Below, in pieces: positions 1 to 5,227 of a stretch of DNA of 5,227 nt. The translations under genes and the position numbers were made by a program. Numbering within the stretch: position 1 is the stretch's first letter; the number at the start of each line of letters is the position of its first letter. The notes below the pieces were generated by a model. The model was given only the letters and a program-made list of their open reading frames with translations, ran no database searches and was not told where the DNA came from. The DNA is from Kouleothrix aurantiaca (GTDB lineage Bacteria; Chloroflexota; Chloroflexia; Chloroflexales; Roseiflexaceae): the NCBI GenBank assembly GCA_001399705.1, contig LJCR01000208.1, positions 1 to 5,227 on the forward strand, in the 5' to 3' direction.

Positions 1-329
1 GTTTTGTCCTTGGTGAATTGATCCTTGGCCTTGAGCGTCTTGCCAAGGTCGCTGGCCTCCAGAATTTTCCAGCGCACTTCGTCGACCTGTACGTCTTCGC
101 CGACGCCAAAGGCTTTGGGAGCTTCGGTGGCGCTTGCGGCCGCCGGCGCATCGGTGGCGCTCGCCGCAGCGGGCTGCGCCTCTGCCTGAATTGCGGCAGC
201 CGTGGGCGCTGCGCCGCTGCCGCTAGTTCCGCCCGAGGGTTGCCCGCCGCGCCCCAGCAGCGCGCCAACAACGCCGAGAACCACGACGATACCGACGATG
301 ACCAGACATCCCTTGCCGAACTTCTTCAT
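1..329 (-). CDS. Membrane-anchored DUF4352-like protein, 5' part (runs off left edge)
   Basis: Reading the minus strand from ATG at 329-327 gives 109 open codons to the window edge. The start is MKKFGKGCLV, followed by a strongly hydrophobic stretch at residues 9-25, which fits an uncleaved signal anchor with the rest of the protein outside. Residues 26-73 are a low-complexity Gly/Ser/Ala/Thr/Pro linker. From about residue 73, KAFGVGEDVQVDEVRWKILE resembles the first strands of DUF4352 domains, an immunoglobulin-like fold seen in secreted or lipid-anchored bacterial proteins; this assignment is from memory of the family pattern. On the minus strand AAAGGG precedes the ATG by 7 nt. The Cys at residue 8 lies before, not after, the hydrophobic core, so it is not a lipobox. 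The gene is divergent from the McrB-like gene and may share its upstream control element. The function of DUF4352 proteins is not established, and none is claimed here. Confidence 0.8.
   Translation of the reverse strand, partial: MKKFGKGCLVIVGIVVVLGVVGALLGRGGQPSGGTSGSGAAPTAAAIQAEAQPAAASATDAPAAASATEAPKAFGVGEDVQVDEVRWKILEASDLGKTLKAKDQFTKDK
117..170 (-). repeat. 27-bp tandem repeat coding for a 9-residue Ala/Thr/Pro linker unit
   Basis: Within the DUF4352-like gene, residues 54-62 (AAASATDAP) and 63-71 (AAASATEAP) are consecutive copies of one unit. At DNA level, plus-strand TCGGTGGCGCT at 124-134 recurs exactly at 151-161, a 27-bp period. The unit lies in the extracytoplasmic linker between the membrane anchor and the globular domain, so the copy number probably only sets linker length. 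Such repeats can expand or contract by slippage. Confidence 0.7.
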
Positions 330-408
330 TGCTCTGCCCTTTCTGAAAAGTGCTGGTGCGATGCCGTGCGCTTGTTCGCTCTGGCCATCGCGATTGCTTC
401 TTGGTTTG

Positions 409-442
409 AGTATAGGCACGCTGGCGTCCACAAATGTGCACG
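409..442 (-). promoter_or_regulatory. Putative promoter/operator of the DUF4352-like gene
   Basis: On the minus strand the 17-bp element CGTGCACATTTGTGGAC (442 to 426) is followed after 11 bp by TATACT (414 to 409), a good -10 hexamer, about 80 bp ahead of the ATG at 329. No TTGACA-like -35 lies at 16-18 bp; the 17-bp element occupies that place. That fits an activator-dependent promoter, a repressor site, or recognition by a non-housekeeping sigma factor. The element is itself an imperfect dyad, GTnCACAnnTGTGnAC, as expected for a dimeric regulator. Confidence 0.5.
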
Positions 443-596
443 GGAACTTATGATTTTTCGAGACTACAAGCGCGTTTAGCGGCTGTGGTTCATTTGGGTA
501 TTCCGAGAGTGAGTGAATCACTTCCACACTGCTAAGCGTTCTATCCTATGAAGCCAATTTCGAGGTAGCCGCCTTTTTCCAAAACAGCTTTGCAGT

Positions 597-631
597 CGTG
601 CACATTTGTGGACAGCGCTTTGACGTATACT
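597..631 (+). promoter_or_regulatory. Putative promoter/operator of the McrB-like gene (matched copy)
   Basis: The same 17-bp element CGTGCACATTTGTGGAC (597-613) appears on the plus strand and is followed after 12 bp by TATACT (626-631). This is nearly the same geometry as the copy that faces the other gene. The element covers the -35 position, where no TTGACA match is present at normal spacing. TTGACG at 620-625 abuts the TATACT and so cannot be its -35. Transcription from here would give a leader of about 95-100 nt before the ATG at 736. Confidence 0.5.
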
Positions 632-639
632 CGTCAAAG
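618..639. promoter_or_regulatory. Perfect 8+8 bp dyad across the -10 box (candidate operator)
   Basis: CTTTGACG (618-625) and CGTCAAAG (632-639) are exact reverse complements around a 6-bp centre, TATACT, which is the proposed -10 hexamer. A symmetric site centred on a -10 box is a classical place for a repressor dimer. As RNA it could form a hairpin, but it would overlap the expected transcription start, so a DNA operator is the more natural reading. The matching promoter on the other strand has no such dyad, so this control would act on the McrB-like gene only. Confidence 0.45.
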
Positions 640-677
640 TGGCGTTAGGTGCTAACACGCGCGAATGCGAAAGCGTG

Positions 678-683
678 TATAAT
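678..683 (+). promoter_or_regulatory. Consensus -10 hexamer TATAAT, possible second promoter
   Basis: A perfect TATAAT lies 52 bp before the ATG at 736 and would give a leader of about 45 nt. The hexamers 16-18 bp upstream (around 654-661) do not resemble TTGACA, so a -35 contact is weak or absent. The site falls inside the upstream in-frame extension of the coding frame (GTG at 649). This argues that translation begins at 736, not at that GTG. Confidence 0.35.
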
Positions 684-722
684 CGCGACTTTGGCACAGC
701 CTACCCAGGAAGTGAGAACGAG

Positions 723-728
723 AAAAGG
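723..728 (+). promoter_or_regulatory. Ribosome binding site AAAAGG that decides the start at 736
   Basis: AAAAGG ends 7 nt before ATG 736-738, a normal spacing. The alternative in-frame GTG at 649 has no purine-rich sequence at this distance. The conserved N-terminal domain also begins almost exactly at residue 1 when 736 is used. Confidence 0.6.
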
Positions 729-735
729 TTCAACG

Positions 736-3123
736 ATGAGCGATTTGGCGACCAACTTCCAGCAGGAGATGGAGCGGATTTACGAAGAGGCGAAGGCGTT
801 TGGCTATCGCCCAGGGCGATTTTTGCAGATGGTGCGCGGCAGGGGAGGGGTGGCAACTGCCAGGCGCTTTCTTGAGCAGACCGGCACCAGCACGGGTTTG
901 GCGACCCTGAATGAACATCAGCGCCTCGACCTGACCGTTGAGGCGCTTGTATTGAAACCCGAATATGCCTCGCTCTTTACCAAGCAGGAACGCGCCATTG
1001 CGCGCGAACGCCTGGCCGCACTCGACTACACCGCGCCGTGGGATGCTGCCGCTGACAATGAAGCATCGCCTCGCGCCAATAGATTTGTGTGGGAGGAGGG
1101 CGATGTCGAAATTACATGGCCTGATGGCACTCACCGCGATAGCAAAGGTGCCAACGAGAACGGCGCTGCGCCATCTTCAGAGGAGAACGAAGTGAGCCAT
1201 GTAATCGAAAACACGCCGCACGATAGCGAACTGGCGCTCGATCCGGCCGGGGTGCAGCGCCTGATGGCGATCTTCCATCGCCGTTTTCCCTCATCATTCA
1301 CCGATCAAAACTACATCGACGCCGAACGCGCCTACAAGCTCATGGCTGCCGAGCGTATGCGCGAGCTGATTGGCAAAGAGATTCTTGGCGGCTATATCGA
1401 GCGCGGCGAGTACGAACAGGCAAAAGCCGCAATTATAAAATCGTGCGGCGGCTCGTTTCGCGTATCTCCCACTACCCGCCAGTCGAACAATCTCCTGAAT
1501 CAGTGGGATATGCGCTTGCTGCTCAACGCTCCCGCGCAGCTAATGACGGGACGGCTCTACGACCTGCTGTACGGCGAAGGGCCATTTGCGCAGCGCTTTG
1601 ATGCGTGGGTCGACGTTCTTGCCACCGAGAAAAAACCGGGTGTCTGGCCAGGCGCGACGTATTTTTTGATGCTGCACGATCCCGACGCATATATTTTTAT
1701 CAAGCCTGCCCAGTTCGGTTTCTTTCTCAAACACACTGGCCTCGATCAGGCATGGCCGGTTCGACCCGATGCGGCCACATATATGCGCTTTCTGGCTGCG
1801 GCGCGCCAGCTCCTAAGCAGCCTGGCCTCGCTTGGCGCGCGCGATATGATCGACACGCAGTCGTTCATCTGGACTGTGCACTACTATGCTGAGCGCTTGG
1901 CCTGGATCTTCCAGTCGAACCCCGACTATTACAACCTCCCGGGCGCGCTGAACGAACTCGATGAGATTGACTGGGTGGTGCGTCAGAATGCCGGCGACAT
2001 CCATATTGGCGACATTGTCTACTTATGGGAAGCGGGCGCAAACGCGGGTATTGTGGCGGTTGCACATGCCCTGACCGAGGTTGCAAACCTGCCGCCCAAC
2101 GAGCGCGAGCAACCGTTTTATCGTGACGCAACGCGGTTTTCTGGCACTGAGCCGCGCGTCATGCTCCGCATCGATCAGGTGCTTTCCGAGCGACTGTTTC
2201 GCTCTGATATCGCTAACGACTCGAAGCTTGCAGCAATGGCTATTCTCAAGAATGCGCAGGGTACGAATTTCAGGCTGACGGCTGAGGAAAATACGCGTCT
2301 AGCAAGCTTAATCAGCGATCATCAAGCCGATGATGATGTGCCTGGACACATAGAGATAGAAGCTGATTCACTAGCGAACTGGCAAGCTAGTATTCAAACA
2401 TCACACCCGCTTGTGCGACGCCTAGCTATCGACTATCCAAAATGGCTTGAGCAGACTTTCGGTAAACATATACTGTTTCACGGGCTGGAAAATCAGCGCT
2501 TTAGTGTGTTTGCCTACAACCAACGTATTCAACGGGGTCGGTTCAATCAAGTTGAAGGTCTGTATGTGTGGCTGCCGCGGCTTGAACAAGAACTTCTTAA
2601 TCTTCTGCAGAATGGATTGAGCAGCCAGCACTCATTGTCAAAGCGTTTACGCCAGGGCGTTCCAGGCTACCGATTCGTTGTTAATACCGACACAGACTAC
2701 GAGCTTCTACAGGAAGTTACGAAGCGATTCGTCGGGCAGATGGTTCAGGCTAACTCCGAACGGCAAGACAATATTGCGCCTGCCTTTTCGATAAGGGGCA
2801 TAGATAAACCTACACGGGTTATTGACGAAGGAAAAGATCAGTTTGTGCCCAAGATGCATGCAAGCGATGATACAGCTTTCTGGCGCATTCACTTCCCGCG
2901 CGAGCTGTGGGAAGAAGCGCGACGCATAGGCGTCGTTGGTATCGATTGGCCTATGGACTCAAATAATCAGAGCGTTCAGCGCTTCAAGCGGATAAAAATC
3001 GGTGATCGTGTGATTGTTTACCTGCGCGGCGCATTCATCGCCAGTGCCGGTGTTGTCACTCGCCCGTACTACGACATCCGCGTTGGGTCGGAAAATGGCG
3101 CAACCATTTTCGGTGGTCAGTAA
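736..3123 (+). CDS. McrB-like EVE-domain protein, N-terminal part ending at an in-frame TAA (795 aa)
   Basis: This is the specificity half of a large McrB-like restriction protein. Residues 1-98 resemble a small conserved bacterial domain, often met as a stand-alone hypothetical protein (GYRPGRFLQMV, GGVATAR, RLDLTVEALVL, then LFT and an Arg/Glu-rich helix). Residues 100-165 are a polar, acidic linker. Residues 166-393 form a helical module with LLNQWDMRLLL, LYDLLYGEGPFAQRFDAWV and FLMLHDPDAYIFIKP, a pattern I associate with restriction ATPase N-termini. Residues 394-525 look like an EVE domain, of the PUA-like class that reads modified cytosines: IDWVVRQ, IGDIVYLWEAG..AGIVAVA, then a tail KNAQGTNFRLTAEE. 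Residues 526-705 are unassigned (GLYVWLP, GYRFVVNTD). Residues 707-795 begin a second EVE-like domain (FWRIHFP, GIDWP, IKIGDRVIVYLRG, SAGVVTRPYYD). The TAA cuts that domain before its last strand, so this does not look like a natural C-terminus. The domain names are from motif memory; the modified-base role is inference. Confidence 0.8.
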   Translation: MSDLATNFQQEMERIYEEAKAFGYRPGRFLQMVRGRGGVATARRFLEQTGTSTGLATLNEHQRLDLTVEALVLKPEYASLFTKQERAIARERLAALDYTAPWDAAADNEASPRANRFVWEEGDVEITWPDGTHRDSKGANENGAAPSSEENEVSHVIENTPHDSELALDPAGVQRLMAIFHRRFPSSFTDQNYIDAERAYKLMAAERMRELIGKEILGGYIERGEYEQAKAAIIKSCGGSFRVSPTTRQSNNLLNQWDMRLLLNAPAQLMTGRLYDLLYGEGPFAQRFDAWVDVLATEKKPGVWPGATYFLMLHDPDAYIFIKPAQFGFFLKHTGLDQAWPVRPDAATYMRFLAAARQLLSSLASLGARDMIDTQSFIWTVHYYAERLAWIFQSNPDYYNLPGALNELDEIDWVVRQNAGDIHIGDIVYLWEAGANAGIVAVAHALTEVANLPPNEREQPFYRDATRFSGTEPRVMLRIDQVLSERLFRSDIANDSKLAAMAILKNAQGTNFRLTAEENTRLASLISDHQADDDVPGHIEIEADSLANWQASIQTSHPLVRRLAIDYPKWLEQTFGKHILFHGLENQRFSVFAYNQRIQRGRFNQVEGLYVWLPRLEQELLNLLQNGLSSQHSLSKRLRQGVPGYRFVVNTDTDYELLQEVTKRFVGQMVQANSERQDNIAPAFSIRGIDKPTRVIDEGKDQFVPKMHASDDTAFWRIHFPRELWEEARRIGVVGIDWPMDSNNQSVQRFKRIKIGDRVIVYLRGAFIASAGVVTRPYYDIRVGSENGATIFGGQ
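3091..3111 (+). repeat. Perfect 8-bp stem, 5-nt loop, just before the in-frame stop
   Basis: GAAAATGG (3091-3098) and CCATTTTC (3104-3111) are exact reverse complements with loop CGCAA. The stem ends 9 nt before the TAA at 3121. It has no U tract after it, so it is not a terminator, and it lies in coding sequence. It may be coincidental. Confidence 0.4.
3121..3123 (+). other. In-frame TAA splitting one long coding frame
   Basis: The frame that starts at 736 is open on both sides of this codon: 795 codons before it and at least 701 after it, with no frame change. The residues on either side (IFGGQ before, AQRINVAWSDLP after) look like adjoining parts of one EVE/PUA-like domain. TAA is one substitution away from Tyr, Gln, Glu, Lys, Ser or Leu codons. 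Tyr is my guess from the feel of the motif, not from an alignment. The base after the stop is G, and the following codons GCT CAA do not match the known CAR-YYA readthrough context. Confidence 0.8.
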
Positions 3124-5227
3124 GCTCAACGTATTAATGTTGCCTGGTCTGATCTGCCAGTTGAACCAGTATCGCTGTTGGCAGAGCTGAGGCAGCCTGA
3201 ATATACCAACCTGTATAACCGACTCAGAAACCCGCATACAATGATGCCGCTTGGCGCCGCTGACTATAGAAAAATTTTGGCGCTCCTCCAGATTAATGAT
3301 ATTGATATGTCAGCGGCAGGCACTGCTGAGACGCCTATTGAATGGCCCTCGCTGAGCGCTTACCGTGATTTTGTGCAGGGTCTGGAAACGCGCGCATATA
3401 CTGCTGCGGATCTGTTAGCGCGCGCGCAGGCTTTCGGAAGGGGTCTTGGCGATGTTGTAGATCAAGATGCGCTAGTCGATCGGCTGCGCGAGCTGCGCTT
3501 GCTCACTAACATTCAGTCTGGTGCGTATCAACTGCGACAGTATGCTGGCGGCGATGCAGTCGCGCTGCTGCGTATTATGGCGCTTGCAGTGCTGCTGCCG
3601 ATACCGGGAAGCACCGACCGCTATATGCTACCGATACTGAAAATTCTTCCACGTTTACGCGCTGCGAGCCAGCCTCAGCCACTGAACGAATTTGCCCCAG
3701 ACTTGGGCGCTGACAGTCAATTGCTGCTGGAATGGTATCGCGAAGCTGGTCTGATTAAGGTGGACGGCGCTAGCGATACATGGCAGCCCGCAGAAAACGC
3801 GCTCGTTCCGCTTGCTGGCGACGACCCGGCTACGCAGACGTACAACGATTTTCTGGCAACCGCGCAGGCCGCAGTAGATGGCACGCTCCCAACCGACCTC
3901 GACCGAGCCGATGGCCCGCTGCCAGTCGCGCAGAACTTTGCCGAGCGGCTGCGCGAGCTCAGCGCCGACCTGCTATTCGATGAGCGAATTGTTCGCCGGA
4001 TCTACCGCTCGCTCATGGCGGGCCGGCATATTGTGCTGAGCGGGCCGCCCGGAACCGGCAAAACCGAGCTTGCCAAACGCCTGCCCGAGCTGCTCTGGCG
4101 CGAAGAACCGCAAACCTTCCGGCGCATTACGACGAACCCTGATCAGCCGCCAGTGGAAGAGCGCACCGAGCAGCGCCACGGATACGCGGCAATTGTGGTA
4201 ACGGCCACCGAAGACTGGGGCGTGCGCGATATTGTTGGTGGCATTGGCCCAACGCTCGACAGCGACAAGGGGTTAGGATATGCCATTCAGCATGGCGCGC
4301 TGACGCGGGCCGTGCTTCAGCACTACGAAGGCAGCGACCGCGGGCGGCGCTTGCCTACCCAACTAGCCGCAAAAAATCGCAGCGACTACTGGCACGACGA
4401 TCAGCGGCGCTTTCGCGGCGCGTGGCTTGTGATCGATGAGTTCACGCGCGCGCCGATCGACGCGGCGTTCGGCAGCTTGCTGACCACCCTGAGCGGCGGG
4501 GATAGCGCCCGCCTGGCCGTGCCAACCGCCAGCGGCGAGCTGCGCGATGTGCCAGTGCCATCCGATTTCCGCATTATTGGCACGCTTAATTCCTTTGATC
4601 GGCACTTCCTCAACCAGATGAGCGAAGCATTGAAGCGGCGCTTTGATTTCATCGACGTGCTGCCACCCCCGCCGCAGTATGCAAGTGCCGAGCAGGGTGT
4701 TGCGGCAATGCGCGCGCTGCGCCGACTGAATGACAACGGTTTCGCCCAGATTCAAGTGACAGGTGAGCCGACCAGCTACCACTTGGGCGATATAATGGCG
4801 GTCGAAACGGTTGGGGACAATGGCGCGCAGCAGTACCGTATCATGCCAAGCAGCGACGATGCCCGCCAGGCGCTGCGCTCATTTTGGGATGTTTTTCGTG
4901 CGATTCGCGTGTTCCGGCAGCTTGGCACCGCGCAGATGGTCGCTGTGTATACCAACCTCTTTGCAGGCGTGCTCGTCGGCATGCCCTGGGACGAAGCGCT
5001 CGATACCGCGCTGGCCGACTCGCTGGCCGACCAGCTTCAGGTGCTCAATCGCGACGAGCAGCGCATCATCGACGCATATATCGAACACGCCGCCAGCGAC
5101 AGCGCCTTTGCGAACGCGCTCGCTGCGATTTTCGACAGCTTGCCGCCCGGCCGCCGGACCAGCCTGCGCTACGCGCTGCGCGAAGCTGACCAAGTTCGCC
5201 ATCCCGATGGCGCTTCCGATATTGGCG
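3124..5227 (+). CDS. McrB-like AAA+ NTPase, C-terminal part of the interrupted gene (runs off right edge)
   Basis: This frame directly continues the upstream one and has no stop for 701 codons. Codons 1-40 finish the second EVE-like domain. A helical region (about codons 45-290) follows; parts look like winged-helix or helical bundle. Next is an AAA+ domain of the McrB kind: Walker A GPPGTGKT (4042-4065), EDWGVRDIVGG (from 4207), Walker B LVIDE (4426-4440), sensor 1 GTLNSFDR (4579-4602; compare the McrB MNxxDR signature) and ALKRRF with likely arginine finger (4627-4644). A helical lid with LGTAQM follows. McrB-type motors hydrolyse GTP or ATP, assemble as rings and drive an McrC nuclease; whether this one prefers GTP cannot be read from sequence. 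There is no good independent start: the first ATGs (3241, 3244, 3307) lack a ribosome binding site and would omit part of the EVE-like domain. It is therefore annotated as the 3' half of a broken gene. Confidence 0.85.

Larger units (their letters stand above)
330..735. other. 406-bp divergent intergenic regulatory region
   Basis: This stretch separates two divergent genes, and I see no convincing gene in it. It has no open frame with both a ribosome binding site and a recognisable protein, and no RNA gene. Its contents are two oppositely oriented 17-bp elements (426-442 and 597-613), each followed by TATACT. There is also a 22-bp dyad across one of the TATACT boxes (618-639), a small GTTAG/CTAAC dyad (644-656), a consensus TATAAT (678-683), and an 11-bp dyad AGTGAATCACT (512-522). 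The density of symmetric sites is what one expects of a regulated divergent promoter region. Confidence 0.7.

Noticed and set aside
306..308. Cys at residue 8 of the DUF4352-like protein as a lipoprotein lipobox
   Set aside because: The hydrophobic core follows the Cys instead of preceding it, and the residues before it (KFGKG) do not fit a lipobox.
18..479. 153-codon open frame on the plus strand opposite the DUF4352-like gene
   Set aside because: It is low-complexity Arg/Ala/Cys-rich translation antisense to a better-supported gene and continues into the regulatory region.
426..613. 188-bp miniature mobile element with 17-bp terminal inverted repeats
   Set aside because: The bases flanking the repeats show no target-site duplication, and each repeat sits at the same distance from a -10 box, which promoters explain better. 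Not fully excluded.
644..656. GTTAG/CTAAC dyad as a terminator or riboswitch element
   Set aside because: It has only 5-bp arms, no U tract and no larger conserved structure around it.
649..735. In-frame GTG at 649 as the start, adding 29 residues
   Set aside because: It has no ribosome binding site, the TATAAT at 678 would fall inside the coding sequence, and the conserved domain begins at the ATG at 736.
3121..3129. Programmed stop-codon readthrough or stop reassignment at TAA
   Set aside because: TAA is the least leaky stop, the context after it (GCT CAA) is not a known readthrough signal, and TAA is not a selenocysteine or pyrrolysine codon. It is kept only as a remote alternative.
3241..3309. 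Re-initiation at ATG 3241, 3244 or 3307 as a true separate gene start
   Set aside because: None has a ribosome binding site. All would start after part of what looks like the second EVE-like domain.
4363..4782. 139-codon open frame on the minus strand across the AAA+ core
   Set aside because: It lies opposite the Walker B and sensor motifs. Long antisense frames are expected in GC-rich coding DNA, and its product has no recognisable motif.

Overview
The window looks bacterial, with compact, moderately to highly GC-rich coding sequence and AAAAGG/AAAGGG-type ribosome binding sites. The combination of a membrane-anchored DUF4352-like protein beside a very large multidomain McrB-like ATPase gene is compatible with Chloroflexota, but this placement is only a low-confidence impression. 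No rRNA, tRNA, CRISPR array, transposase or integrase is visible.

Layout: (1) Positions 1-329, minus strand, hold the 5' part of a gene for a small membrane-anchored extracytoplasmic protein. It has an N-terminal transmembrane segment, an Ala/Thr/Pro linker with a 9-residue tandem repeat, and the beginning of a DUF4352-like domain. The gene runs off the left edge. (2) Positions 330-735 are a 406-bp divergent intergenic region. It contains two perfect copies of a 17-bp sequence in inverted orientation. Each is followed 11-12 bp later by the same TATACT hexamer pointing at its own gene, so it reads as a pair of matched divergent promoters. One -10 box sits inside a perfect 8+8 bp dyad, and a consensus TATAAT lies further downstream. 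(3) Positions 736-5227, plus strand, form one continuous reading frame broken by a single TAA at 3121-3123. Upstream of the stop lie a small conserved N-terminal domain, a helical module, an EVE-like (modified-base reader) domain, an unassigned module and the first half of a second EVE/PUA-like domain. Downstream, in the same frame, the second EVE-like domain appears to finish, followed by a helical region and an McrB-type AAA+ motor with Walker A, Walker B, LNxxDR sensor 1 and RR(F) motifs. The frame is still open at the right edge.

Interpretation: the large gene is best read as the motor/specificity subunit of a Type IV (McrBC-like) modification-dependent restriction system, more than 1,490 codons long. 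Its C-terminus, and any McrC nuclease partner, would lie beyond the window. The in-frame TAA splits it in the middle of a domain. It is therefore a recently broken allele, a sequencing error, two complementing halves, or a readthrough case; the first two are likeliest. GC content falls in the middle of the gene (about 2220-3780) compared with both flanks, which suggests that the specificity modules are a mosaic of different origins.
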